From: Podospora comata
Taxonomy: Eukaryota; Ascomycota; Sordariomycetes; Sordariales; Podosporaceae
Length of the DNA: 64,000 bases
Assembly: GCA_017354895.1 (NCBI GenBank)
Contig: CP071496.1
Location: forward strand, 3,286,001-3,350,000
Reading direction: 5' to 3'
Made by a program: the position numbers and the translations under genes. Positions within the stretch are counted from its first letter, which is position 1, and the number at the start of each line of letters is the position of its first letter. Of the stretch, positions 1 through 11,801 are shown one piece after another. The notes beneath the pieces were generated by a model. That model searched no databases. It saw only the letters and a list, made by a program, of their open reading frames with translations, and had not been told where the DNA came from.

Positions 1-2
1 CA

Positions 3-2419
3 TCTTTCTTTCTTCCATACGCCGTTTCTTACGGTATACTTCACCTCAGGCTTGCTATTGAGGAAGGCTTGAGTGTCGAGGGGGTCAACGCTTCTGGGGG
101 CATCCCCTGGCAACCGAGCTTCCTGGATCAGTGGGCCGGTCTACACAGGCAACTATCGACAAAACAGACTCTTTTTGAGGAAGGGAGGGCAGCCGCTGTG
201 CATGTTATGGCCTATTTCGACATACAGTGGTTTCACACCGATCTGTGGGGTTTTTGCTCTGGAGATGTCCATATTCAAGACCGATGTGGGCGGACTCCAT
301 TATTCATTGCTGCAGCGATGGGCCACGTGAAGGTATGTGACACACTTATTGCTTTCGGCGCAAAGGTGGATCATCAAGATCACATTTATGGCCAGACTGC
401 TCTTCACCTTGCGGCGGACCAAGGGCAGACAGATGTCGTCCGACTGCTGCTACAGCGCGGTGCCGACTGCAATGTCAGAGGAAGCGTTACCCCCCTATGG
501 ATGGCAACTCGAAGTGCCCGCGTGGACATTGTTGAGATGTTGTTACAAAGTGGCGCAGACCCGCAAGCAGCAAATATGCACACCGGCGAGACCCCGTTGT
601 CCCGAGCTGCAGCTCTTGGTCACATACCAATCGTGCGTTTGCTTGTGCAGTCAGGTGGGAGGCTTGATGCGGTTGACGCCCGTGGGTGGACTCCTCTCCA
701 TTATGCTGTCCAAAATGGCAGGAAAAAGACGCTAGAGGTGTTACTCGAAGAGCTCGAGAAATATCCGGCCGCGCCGCGTTTGCTGAATGTCAACCAGACC
801 AAGTCCGAGAACTCGTGGGTGAATACAGTGCTGTTAGCGCTCCTTGCTGGCCTTCGTCATTCTCAGAAAGGACAGTCTCAACAGTCTCCTCGTGATGGGA
901 GTGGGTCGGTGAATACCAAGACTGGTGCAAAACCAAAGGGGCTGGTCACAGCACCAATGCAGAAACGCGAAAGGAGAGGGGAGGGTGACGTATCAGACGA
1001 GGATGAAGCTGAAGAGGACAACAGGAGTACTAAAAGACATCGCCCTGAGGACCGCCGTCTTATGTGCCCTTATGCGAGAAAGAATCCAGAGGTGTTTGCA
1101 AGTACACGCGGGTGCCGTGGCAGGTTCCAGGACATTAATCGTTTGAGGTACGCAACATCAAGCTGCGGTAATCTTTCGTTGGTTATTTCCTATAGCGATC
1201 ACCGTTGGGGCCCCCGCCTGCATACGTTTTTGATAAGCTAACAGCTGGAAATGGAGAACGCACCTCAAGGATTGTCACAACCAAGCATTCCGCTTGCAGA
1301 GATGTCACATATGCGAGGAGAGATTCGCCCCAAATGAAATCAAAGGACATCAACCTTGCATCGAAAAGGACAAGCCGAGCGACTATGAGAAGGGATTCGA
1401 TGTGTTTCAGTTGAAACAGCTGACGTCGCTCAGGGGTGTGACTGGAAAGGAGTGTTGGGATGCCATTTTCCGGATTCTGTTTCCTGACTGGCCCAGGGAA
1501 AGACAACTTCCCGATGCCTGTGAGTATTGCCAGACCTCGACATCAGGCAGAAACCCCTGCGACAGGTGAAACGAGATTACCTGATCTGACGCATCTGACA
1601 CCTATATTTTTGTTAGACGAGAGTGACGAGCCAACAATCGAAGAGGTCATCAACCGGATTATCGAGGTACCCCGGGGTCCAAGAAGTCGGGAACAGCTTG
1701 GGACAATACTCCGCCAGGTTCTGGGACAGCGCAACAACCAGCACATTGGTGGCCGTATCTCTGCCTCAAGCTCTTCACTCGATGAGACGCAGACTGTTGC
1801 CGATACCAATGTCACGCCAACCACGAACGTAATGCCGTCCTTCGACCAGGTCACGCCAAGGCTCGACAGCAATGACACCCACCCACAAATGCCGTTGTTC
1901 GCCCACTCATCAAATATTCCCTGTGGCGAAACCACTGGCCAGGGCCATCTTGAGAGAGCCGTCGGCCGATACATTCCTCCTCCGGAGACGCCCGTCTATG
2001 GATTGACCCCTCTAAACAATTCCCACGGCAATTCAATGTCAAGCCTGGGGGCTGGTTCTTTCTTTTCTGGGATCGGAGCTTCCACTACGAACACGACTTT
2101 GTCAGAACAAGGGTTGCATCCCAATGCCTATGGGTCACTGCCCAGCACAAACTATCAAGAGCGAATCCCCCACCACTTGCTCGCTAGCCAGGGGGCAGTG
2201 AATCCGCAGTATTGCAATTCAGCATCCTGGGGTTTACGCCAATCGGGTGCTCCACAAACGGGCTTTGAACAGTATCCCCCTTCCGGAAGCGGTGGCAATG
2301 AACAGGATGCTCTTTCTGGAAACGGAACTGGCGGGTTTGGGCAATATTCTCCTGTCGGAACTAATAGTGGATTTGGACAGTATCAACCTCCTGGAAACAA
2401 TGGTGGGTTTGGAGAGTAG
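3..2419 (+). CDS. Ankyrin-repeat protein with C-terminal C2H2-like zinc finger (5' end outside window)
   Basis: The reading frame is open from the left edge, so the start lies upstream. I read three exons: to 1147, 1257-1519 and 1617-2419. The introns are 1148-1256 (GTACGC...GAG, branch GCTAAC) and 1520-1616 (GTGAGT...TTAG), and the phases agree. About five ankyrin units follow one another (TPLFIAAAMGH, TALHLAADQGQ, TPLSRAAALGH, TPLHYAVQNGR). After an acidic/basic linker comes a Cys/His block typical of fungal proteins, CPYARKNPE...RGCRGRF...RLRTHLKDCH...CHICEERF, ending in a motif resembling IFRILFPDW. The tail is rich in Gly/Gln/Tyr with three FxQY units. Such proteins often have a NACHT or other N-terminal part; here it is not visible. 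The DNA-binding role is inferred only from the finger. Confidence 0.8.
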
Positions 2420-3180
2420 CCAACTCAACCAACCGTTTTGAACATGAATCTCGACTGGGAGGAGTTGGGGGTCGGAAACGATTTGTGGCCAAGGTGGATG
2501 ATTTCGTGTTCAAAAGCGAGGAAGGTTTTTAGGTGTGTATCGGCGTTGGGAAATAGGGGGCTATATGTGGCCCATCTCTTGTCCATACCTGGTTGCGTAT
2601 GTAGTCTGCTGCTTCCTGTCGCCAATGCATTTTTGTTTTCCTTCTACCTAGGTATCAGCCCAACGCAATAGGTACGTACCCATTAATGCCCTGATGTCAG
2701 CCATCCCCGTTGAATATGGAGTGAACAGCTCCGCATCAACAGCTTTGGGGCGGTCATGCAAAGTGCTGGTGTAAGACGCTGTGCCCGACCAGATTCTGGC
2801 AATGTTCTTGTACTCGGATTATATCCCGATGTGGCTATCTGCATTTGATGGCTTTCATCCCATTCGCTTGCTCAACGCCAATCTGAATAATAGTGGCGGA
2901 GGCTGAGGTAGCATCAGGTTCGGTCTGGCCACCCAATGATCAAGTTTATCAGAAGATTGTGTCATCCGACTCGTTATTCCGATGGTCATGAATACGAACG
3001 ATACGAGAAAGGTCGTGGACTTCGGTGACTGAGATGGAATGATGTATAAAGTTGCATCAAAGCCCCAGATCTTGTCCTACCTTTTCACGCTTGTGACTTT
3101 CCCAGTATTTTAAACAACCGCAGTATCGAATCAATATCCCTCATTAACCTGAGCTTGAGACGTGTTCCAGTAGCAAAGAA
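2420..3180. other. Intergenic region
   Basis: No credible gene is seen. It contains a CTACCTAGGTA-like palindrome and a GGTACGTACC palindrome near 2645-2680, which recur elsewhere in the window. Confidence 0.5.
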
Positions 3181-5673
3181 TGGCTTCCCAACACCCCATT
3201 GCTGAAGCACCTCCTGCTGGACCCCCAGGATCGCCCTAAAGCTTACGCTTACTAGCCATAAAAAGCAGCAGGAAGACCCCAACTTCATCGCTAAACTCAT
3301 CAACACCGCGGAGAATGGCCGGAGCGGCCTAGTTCCCAACGTCAATCCCTTGATCCCCGAAAACCACCACCCGGCCCGTCTTTCCCAGCGGATTGCCGCC
3401 GCTGCTGCTGTTGATCCTTCTGCCGACTTTCCCAACTTTGACGTCTGGTATGAAGTCGCTCTGGAGGGCCAGGCAAGCCTTGCAAGCGTCGAGACGGAGA
3501 CTGCCACCACTGCCCGACTCCGGCCGATGGTGGGAATCTGTCTCTCCCCAAGGAGACTCTCGAGCTCATCCACAGGCTTCATCGTCTCGAGGAAGTCGAG
3601 AGTGTCCACGCCCTTCCAGCTGGCCCTCCCCCGGCCGTGAATCCTAGCGATGATCCCCGCAGTGTGAATCAGGGGTACCTTGATGCAGCACCAGCCGGCA
3701 TCAACGCCCGCTATGCTTGGGGCTTTCCTGGCGGAGATGGTTTGGGGGTTAACATCGTCGATATGGAACAGGGATGGAAGCTTGATTACGAAGATCTCTA
3801 GGCGGCTGGGATCACTTTGATCTTAGGATAAAATGTGGCTTACTATTTATATAGTACTGCGGTGTTGGGCGAGATGTTCCAAGTTAATAACACCATCGGC
3901 GGTATTAGTATTGTCCCTAAGGCCAAAGGACGCGTTATTTCCTAGTACCGGTTAACTGGCTATAATACCGTTACGATTATACTTGACGCCGTGAATAATA
4001 TGGCCTTTGGGGATATCCTCCTGTTTAAAGCCTAAGAATTTAATTTAATAGGAGGATAGTATTACTAGCTAGTCTCCGTCGCCGATGCTAACTTTAATAC
4101 TATCCGTCTCCCTTCTGCCCTAGGTATTACGGTCATCGAAGTAGCCTGTAACGGCGGATACGACCTCGATATCTACGTTAACCTCTCAGGTAAGTATATC
4201 TTTAGCCGCTCCAGCCTAGATTATAAAGAATCTGGCGCAATAATGGTCGGCGCCTCTAGCTCTGCCGCACCTCACTACCGCTTCTGGTACTCTAACCACG
4301 GCTCCCGCGTCTACGTCTACGCTTGGGGTGAAAATATCGATACCACCTTTACCGACGATAGTACCGGCACTGACAATTCATACACCGAGTACTTCAGCGG
4401 TACCTCGGGGGCGTCCCTTATTATTATCGACGCGGCAGCAGCAGTCCAAGGCATAGCCAACACCTCCCTAGGATATAAATTCTCCCCCTTATAACTCCGC
4501 CAAATCCTCACCACTAACGGCACACTAAGTAGCACCCCCTCCACCGACCGCATCGGCGTCATGCCCAACCTCCGCGCCATTATCGACGGCCGTTTCATCA
4601 ACCTCGCCCCGGATCTTTACATCAGAGATTATATCGGCGACAACGGTCGGGTGCCATCCTCTGGCACAGTATCCAACTCCCCGGATATCATCGTCCGGCA
4701 AACCCCCGTTTCCAACCCCCAAGCTTCATTCGGTCAAGGATCTGGCAACGAAAACAGCACCCCCATCTCCCAAGCCATTTTGGCGGGCCGTGACCACAGT
4801 ATCTACATCCGCCTTCTCAACCGCGGGGGATCAGCGGCGCAGAACACAAAAGTAACGGTATACTACGCCCCAGCCGCCATCCTCATCACACCCAACCTCT
4901 GGACGTTAATCGGAACAGTCACCCTCCCTTCTGCGGTGCCGGTTGGGAGGGTACTGACTGTTTTCCCGAGGTTGGCCTGGTCAAGGGGGAAAGTCCCTGC
5001 TGTTGGGCCGGGTGGGTGGTCATTTGTTGCGATTGCTACGACAGATAAAGACCCTGCGCCGATGCTGCCTACGACGTTTCCTGCTTTTGTGGAGTTTGTG
5101 AGTAGGAATAATAATGTTGCGTGGAAGAGCTTTAATGTGATTGCGCCGCCGAGTGGTCCGGGGGCGAGTACCAGGTTGCAGGTGGGGATTGCGGGGGCGT
5201 TTGATGCGCCGAGGAGGTTTTCGGTTAGGGGGGTTGGGTCGCTGCCGGTGGGGAGTGAGGTTAGGTTGGAGGTTCCGGAGGATTTGGCAAGGCAGTTTGG
5301 GGTTGTGACGCCGTTGACGAGAGGGGAGGATGAGAAGAGTAAGGTTGTGGGTGTTCCTCTCCATCCGTTTGGACGGGGGTAGATTGGGGAGGGGATTTTG
5401 CCTGTTGGGAGTGTTAGTCAGTGTGAGCTGGTTGTGAAGGTTCCTGAGGAGGAGATCAAGGGGGAGGGGCAGTGGGAGTATGAGATTGTGCAAGAGTGGG
5501 AGGGTGTTGAGGTTGGGAGGATTACGTGGCAGTTTAAGGGGATAGTGTTGAAGGAGAGCAAGTGTAGGAAGAGTGAAGGCCAAGATGGAGGAAATTGGGA
5601 TGGTCTCAGATACGGCACCATTACGAATGGAAACAATAGGAATATTTCGTTGACAATTGGGTTTTTGAACTGA
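3181..5673 (+). pseudogene. Degenerate subtilisin-like serine protease (peptidase S8)
   Basis: Subtilase similarity can be followed across several frames. Around 3540-3800 a stretch ends in VNIVDMEQGW, with the catalytic Asp. Around 3840-3950 TAVLGEMFQVNN follows a site where the expected catalytic His reads Tyr. Around 4400-4430 there is SGTSGAS with the nucleophile Ser. A long C-terminal region (4561-5382 and 5398-5673) has no motif I recognise. Stops interrupt the frame near 3801, 3942, 4034, 4494 and 5381, and the N-terminal part changes frame near 3230-3540. The 3820-4500 segment is clearly richer in TpA than its flanks and the lost His fits C-to-T change, so RIP-type decay is likely. 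A functional protease is not expected. Confidence 0.8.
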
Positions 5674-6333
5674 GCGACACTGCTTCTGCTGCGTGCGTTG
5701 TATTATCTTCAACGGGAAAGTTTCAAGCTAACTTGTACATCGCGACTACGCCTTGGTGCCAGGGACTCAGGGGTCATTTTTTGACACCATTACGACAGGA
5801 AAGATGAATCGTGATCTTAATCGCTTCGCTTGCGTCAGTCATGAACCCTCGGGGTGAGGTTGCCCGAACAAAGGCTGCACAGAGGGGCAATCCTGCTGAA
5901 GAAATTAGTTCCAAAAATAGACATCTTTGTCTATCAATGCTCGTTGTCAAGTTGCCATCTAGGCCGCTATCTAGTTCAGTTTTTTCGATTGCCGAGGGTG
6001 TGTGTAATGATAAACTCCAAAAGTATCATCAGCCACAGAGGTCAAGAGGGGATACTTCGATGGATGATTTCCTCGAGCCCAAAACCTACAACGTGCCTCT
6101 TTTCCGTACCTGATAGGTCCTATTTCCCCAACAATAGAGTTCATGCCGCATCTTTGAGGCTTTGTCAAATTTGACGGTAGTTTTAAGGGTGTCAAGAGTT
6201 TATTTAGACTTATTCAGCGCCACAAAAGGTGAAGCCGGAACAACATCCCCCGAACCCAACTCCACAAACTCCACCCACCCCCTCTTCACATGAGTCAAAA
6301 CTCCACCCACCATCTCCTTCAACAATCACCCCA
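5674..6333. other. Intergenic region
   Basis: Only short overlapping ORFs are present, without recognisable domains or splice logic. A pyrimidine-rich stretch leads into the tRNA gene. Confidence 0.5.
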
Positions 6334-6405
6334 GGACCAGTAGCTCAGGGGTAGAGCAACCGGCTGCAGTCCGGTAGGTCACGCGTTCAAATCGCGTCTA
6401 GTCCT
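6334..6405 (+). tRNA. tRNA-Cys (GCA)
   Basis: A full cloverleaf can be drawn. The D arm is GCTC/GAGC. The anticodon stem is ACCGG/CCGGT with loop CTGCAGT (anticodon GCA). The T arm is ACGCG-TTCAAAT-CGCGT. The acceptor GGACCAG/CTAGTCC has one C-A mismatch at the fifth pair. No intron is present. A T-rich run follows at 6410-6420, as expected for Pol III termination. Confidence 0.93.
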
Positions 6406-7125
6406 CTCCTTTTCTTTTTGCTTAAGTCCACCATCAACTGATGTGGACAAATCCTCAACACCACACAAGAAGGGAGACTCTTTGGAATTGGGTTATGAAT
6501 CTCTAATACCTAGGAGCTGATCCCGTTATGTAAAACAACTCTTTTCATTCTTCTATCACAAGAGTCTCAATCATTTGAAATTTCAGATAGTCTTTCAAGT
6601 GTTTATTAAAATGCTTTTGCCTATCCTCCCATGCTCTTTTTTCTATCTTCCTAGTTAACTTGACCACGGTCCAGCCGTGATCCGAATTAAACATTACTAT
6701 TACACTCCCCACACCTCATCGATCTCTCACTTTCTCCCCTCTTCTTCATATCTGTGAAGGCACCACAAACCGCCCTCGTCCTTTTGCCAGGGTCGTGACA
6801 AATGCTACAAATGCTCAGAGTGATAACACCTGCAGCCGCAGCTCAAACGGGGGCAAGGCTTCTTCCCATATTTCTTTTCATGACAGTGCCCAACGATGCA
6901 GCTGTGCTGCGGCCCAAAGGCACAGGGTGACCTGCTGTGTAGGTACCACACCTTCGCCACACACCCGCCCCCCCTCCCCTAATATCAGGACAGGAGCGTT
7001 TCTGTGAGATTTAAACTGACCCCTCCCACCAGCTACTTCTGACTGGATCTGTAGACAATTTCCCATTCCCTAACTTATAAGTCAGTATGAACCCCCGGTC
7101 ACAGTCAAGTCCCGCGATCTTCAAC
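6406..7125. other. Intergenic region, CT-rich before the next gene
   Basis: No gene is supported. An in-frame ATG at 7087 lies 13 codons upstream of the start chosen for the next gene. Confidence 0.45.
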
Positions 7126-7451
7126 ATGGCTGTGCAGGCTATCATCGCCCGATACGTTGACCAGAACCGTCTCGTGGCGGTCCTCGCTGAATTATTCGGA
7201 ATTGATAAATTCCAGATCGAAGCATGTCACATTCCGATGCTAAGTTACCCGTCGTTGCCTTATTAATCTTGAGCAGGAATGTGAAGATTATGATAGTGGA
7301 GACATGTATGTGCGATTGACCATTCCAAGAGTACTTAGTGAGGTAAGTACCTTCTTTTGGTCACCCGGGACTTATACGAAGGTGGTATGCTGACCATGGA
7401 ACTTGCGCTATGCTATAGTCAGAGCTGGAGGGAATTAAGCTGGCGAAGTGA
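7126..7451 (+). CDS. Small hypothetical protein (64 aa), three exons, GC-AG first intron
   Basis: The exons are 7126-7221, 7277-7342 and 7419-7451, all joined in phase 0. Intron 1 starts GCATGT, a GC donor, and ends GAGCAG. Intron 2 starts GTAAGT and ends CTATAG. The product begins MAVQAIIARYVDQNRL, continues KFQIE-ECEDYDSGDMYVRL, and ends SELEGIKLAK. It is acidic and soluble, with no signal peptide. The layout of an N-terminal helix and an ECEDY...RxLSE segment recalls short uncharacterised Pezizomycotina proteins, but I cannot name a family. Without the GC-AG intron the frame stops after 45 codons. An earlier start at 7087 is possible. Confidence 0.55.
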
Positions 7452-7765
7452 TTTGAACACAAGCCAGTGGGCGTGGTGGTGCTCATCGATTTCTTGAGAA
7501 GTGGAGGCACATGTATTTAGTGGAGGTCTGCTAAACGAAACGCTTCACTGCGTCCACGTAGCTCCCTGCCCGTGCTGTTTGAAGTACAGGCTGTCATTCG
7601 TCGGTAATCAAGATGCCTAGGTAGCATAAAAGAGGGGTTAGTTGTGTTGAAAAATGAATTTTTTTCAATGTAAAAGATGGCTACCTGCATTGTGTGTAAC
7701 AAACCAAGGCGTTCTGTCCAGCCCCCTCAAAAGGTGCATATAAAGATGAACTCCCCGCATTTGAC
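7452..7765. other. Intergenic region / promoter of the CorA-like gene
   Basis: No gene is seen. A TATA-like CATATAAAGATG lies at about 7737-7748, close to the start of the next gene, so transcription probably starts within a few tens of bases. Confidence 0.4.
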
Positions 7766-9802
7766 ATGGTTGGGTTTGAGGACCTTGCATACACTAGCTA
7801 CCTGATTATTTTAGAAACGGCCTCGACAATGTCAGCTTCCCCCTCATACTTTCTTGATACAAGTCTTAATGAGGATGAAATCGCTCGTATATTTTCTTCT
7901 TCCGACACAGATGCGCTCTTCTGTGCTTTTGGTACCGCTTGGAGTACTAGGTTTGTACACGATTGCCCGGTTGTTCTACTAAGCCTCATACAGCTCCAGA
8001 CTGATAATGGTTATCAGGCAAAGCACCAGATTTACAGAGAGGGATTGTTTCGATTCCTTTTTAGCAAACCGCAAGGTACGAGTAAAAATTACCTCCTAAC
8101 GGGGAAGCATTTTAGTCAGTCATGGGAAAGAGCTTTCTTATTGACCTTCGATGCCAGCACTCATTCCAAGAGGACTTTGAAGTCTTGTCAGTACCATCCC
8201 TAATGTATTGGCCGTCAAGTTGCTTACAGTCCTTCAAAAGCTAAAATGAAGTTTCAGCCATCTGACACAGCAGGATACATGGAATCGCATACGGATTCCC
8301 TTCGAGATCTTCCAATCTCTTGTTTTTTACGTGAATGGCTCTGGGTCGATCATGAATTTGGCCCGCAACTTTGGTGTAAAGTCCAGCCCAAAAGATGAGA
8401 TGCATATTGCACTCACAATGCGCAACGGCTGGACACAGCAGAACCTATCAAATCCCGTCGAGCAAGAGAAAACATACGTCACTGAGGTCTGTTACAATGT
8501 TCGGTATTTTGCTAGGAATGGTCGATCAGAGAAGGCACCATGGTCTGAACGGCAAGTCGGAATATACCACCGTTTAAGCGAACGCCCAACTCTGTCACAG
8601 TGGATTACTATTCAAATGCCAGAGAAAATTCGCTCCCATTTCGAGGATATCCTCACCAATCGTTCTAGTACCGATGAGGACCGCCTGGAACGTCATTTGA
8701 GTTGTCACGTTGTTCTATTTTTCGGGCTTGCAAGAGACTGGCGAGACTACCTTTGCTTTTTGGAGTCTCTTTTGAAGATACCAGTAAGTTGCTTATCAAG
8801 GGCGTTCCGAAAGCCCAAAAACACCTCTACGATTTACTAACACAGCCGAATGCTAACATAAGTGATGATTTGCAGGATGATGCCGCGCTCTTTTCGAAAG
8901 TTGGAGTCGAACACCGAGAAACCTACGACTTGCACTTCAGTACTGCCCAAAGCCTCGAATGCCTCCGCAGAAAGGTAACCAAGGCTAGGCATATATTGAA
9001 TCGCAACATCATTGTCGGCAAGCGCTGGATTAACACGGTGCAAAAACTCGTGACATCGCGGCAAACAGCCAACACTAAGCAGGGACTCCGCAGACTTATA
9101 GACACGATGCGGGAGTACACCGCTGAGCTGGATAATCATCATTCTGCCACGAATGTTTTGGTGGACAGAATTTCAGGGGCAGAAAAACTTGTGAGTACCC
9201 CATCAGTCCCGTTGCTTGCCAGGTTAAACAACGGAGCACTAATTAAATTCACGAGATTTTTCACACGTTGAACTATCGGAATGAGGAAAAAGTTATTCGT
9301 TCCACGCTCCCCTTGAACAGCAGCAACGAGAAGCTTCTCTTACATGTCAGAGAGCTCTCGTCTCGGCATGAGTCAGTGCAGAATGTTGTCATTGAATTTG
9401 CCAGTGACTCGAAATGGATCAAGATCCTAACCTTTGTTGCTGTGCTGTATGCTCCGGCATCATTCATTGCGGTAAGTTACCTTGTCTTATCAAACATTAC
9501 CGCCTCATTCCTCGGCCAAGTGTGGGTGGTGCCGATTCATGTAAATGGAAGGTGCTTGACAGATTGCTAACGTGGAAGTCAATCGACAGAGCATTTGGAA
9601 CACGAATTTAATAGCAAATGTACCAATGGCGGAGGCGGTGCCTGATACACGAATGGTCCTGGTCTCTGGGTTCTGGGTATTCCCTATTTTAGTGATTGTG
9701 TTTGTACTTATCACCATGTTATCGGCACGAATGTGGTGGGTGTATTGGCCTCGGTTATGGGCTAGCAAGAGTCCAAAGAGTCCTGAAGTTCACCTGAAAT
9801 GA
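7766..9802 (+). CDS. CorA-like Mg2+ transporter family membrane protein
   Basis: I read six exons: 7766-8075, 8120-8190, 8271-8783, 8876-9190, 9256-9471 and 9590-9802. All phases agree and give 545 aa. Introns are 44-118 bp. The soluble part has the order seen in fungal CorA-like proteins: FLIDLRCQHSFQEDF, then TWNRIRIPFEIF, then CYNVRYFARNG followed by WSERQVGIYHRL. A long helical stalk follows at about residues 299-440 (LRRKVTKARHIL, VDRISGAEKL). Two membrane segments close the protein: WIKILTFVAVLYAPASFIA at about 455-475 and FWVFPILVIVFVLITML at about 500-520. The GMN selectivity motif of true CorA is absent; SIWNTN lies there. Mg2+ transport is therefore uncertain. ATG 7829 is an alternative start. 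Confidence 0.85.
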
Positions 9803-9894
9803 TTCAGAGATTATTCAGATCTCACAGTCGATCGGGACTGGAAATGAGCAGGCTTGAAAGTTAATGAAGAGAAAAGAAATCAATATGGCCACAT

Positions 9895-11695
9895 GGACAC
9901 CCACTTTCCCTTCACCACCATCGTCTCTTTATCTGCCTGCCACTTTTTGTAGCGGTTATCATACACCTACTTTTCCTACACCAACTTTCCCTTCACCATC
10001 GTCTCTTTGTCTGCCTGCCACTTTTTGTATCGGTCACGGCACAACAACTTTCCTTTCACCATCATCAACTCTTCACACCTCCACCGCTTTTCTGCCCGTT
10101 ATCCAAAAACAACTTGCTCTTCACAACCAACTCTGAATACACCCACCCCCTTTTGTGCTCCTTATCCCACACCAAATTTCCCTTCATAATCACCTCTTCA
10201 TACCCCGATCACTCTCATGACCCGTCATCCTATAACTTTCCTTTTACTATCATCTCTTCATACCTAAACCACTTATTGTACCGGTTATTATACACCCACT
10301 TTCCCTTTATCATCGTCACTTTATACACCGACCAATTTTTATACCCGTTATCGTAACACAACTTTCCCTTCATAATCTCGTCATACCCCAACCACTTTCT
10401 GTACCAGTTATCAAAAAACAACTCGACCTTCATAATCATCTTGTATACCCCTCCTACTTTCTGTACCAGTTATTCTACACCAACTTGCCCTTAATCTAAA
10501 CGTAAAATCCACTCCAAATTTTGAACTGCCCTTACGATGCAACACCTTTCCCGCCACCATCAAATCTTCATACCCCAACCACTCTCTGTACCCGTTATCC
10601 AAAAACAACTCTGCCTTCATCGTCATCTCGTAATACACCTCGCCTTTTTTTGTACCCGTTATCGTACTACAACTTCTCGGCACCATCATCTATTCATCCA
10701 CCGAGTTCTTTCTGTGCCCGTTATCGTACACCCACTTGCCCTTCACCATCATCTCTTTCTACTTCGAGCACTTTCCGTAGCGCTTATCCAAAAACAACTC
10801 TTCCTTCATAATCATCTCTTCATACCTCCACCACTTGTTGTGCCAGTTCTTGTACAAAAACTTGCTCTTAACCATCATCTCTTCATACTTCGAGCACTTT
10901 CCGTAGCGGTTATCCAAAATCAACTATCCCTTCATCATCCTGTCTTCATACCCCGACCACTTTCATAGCCGTTATTGTGCAACGCCTTTCCCCTCCAAAT
11001 CATCTCTTCATACCCCAACCACTTTTTTATACCGGTTATCGTACTGCAACTTTGTCCTTGCTATGATCGCTTCTTGCTCCAAGCACTTGTTATACCACTC
11101 ATCATACTACAACTTCTCCTCGCAATCATCTCTTCCTACACCGATCACTTCTTGCACCCGTTATCCAAAAACAACTTTCTCTGAACCATCATCTCTTCAT
11201 ACACTAACCACTTCCTGTGCCCGTTATGCCACACCAACTTTCCCTTCATAATCACCTCTTCGTACTTCGAGCATGTCGAGCACTTTCTGCAGCGGTTATC
11301 CAACAACAACTCTCCCTTCATCATCAAATCTTCGTACCCCGACCACTTTTTACACCAGTGGTGGTACAACAACTTGCCCTTCGTCTTGACTTAAAATCCA
11401 CTCCAAATTGTTCATAGCCCTTATTGTCCAACACCTTTCTCTCCATCATCAAATCTTCATGCTTTTCGCACGTTTTGTACCAATTATCCTGCAACAATTT
11501 GCTCTTCACCATCATCTCTTCATCCGCCTGCCACATCTGATAGCGCCTACCACACAACAGCTTTCCCTCCATAATCATGTGTTTTACTCCGAGCACTTCT
11601 TGTAGCGGTTACTCTACAACAACTTTCCCTTCATCATCATGTCTTCGTACCCCGACCACTTTTGGTACCGGTTTCCCTACAATCACCTTACATTC
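9895..11695. repeat. Minisatellite with ~63-bp units and a ~0.9-kb higher-order repeat
   Basis: About 28 diverged tandem units are present. Unit length is near 63 bp: the marker ATCTCTT recurs at 10751, 10814 and 10877, and other spacings are 60-64. Each unit carries ATCATCTCTTCATAC, CCCCGACCACTTTCTG, and GTTATC followed by AACAACTTTCCCTTC. Two variant units sharing AAAATCCACTCCAAATT lie near 10500 and 11393, about 890 bp (14 units) apart, so blocks of units were duplicated. Because 63 is 21 codons, long ORFs appear on both strands. The minus-strand ORFs repeat a 21-residue pattern like KWxGYEEMMVKGKL. No single frame crosses the array. Confidence 0.85.
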
Positions 11696-11801
11696 TAATC
11701 ATTGCATTTCCACTCCATCTAAAAATTCCATGTTCTTTGTTGAGCTTTCCGGATGCATCGCGGCTGGTCACGACAAACCGCGTCTCCCTCCCTGTCTTTA
11801 G

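Noticed and set aside
3085-3609. 174-residue minus-strand ORF
   Set aside because: Antisense of the subtilase N-terminal region; no recognisable features.
5020-5712. 230-residue minus-strand ORF over the subtilase 3' end
   Set aside because: Composition is Asn/Pro/Arg-rich antisense of a plus-strand coding region with clear similarity; a shadow.
9895-11695. CRISPR-like array
   Set aside because: Regular unit spacing at first suggests one, but units are fully tandem and diverged without repeat/spacer structure, and this is a eukaryotic genome.
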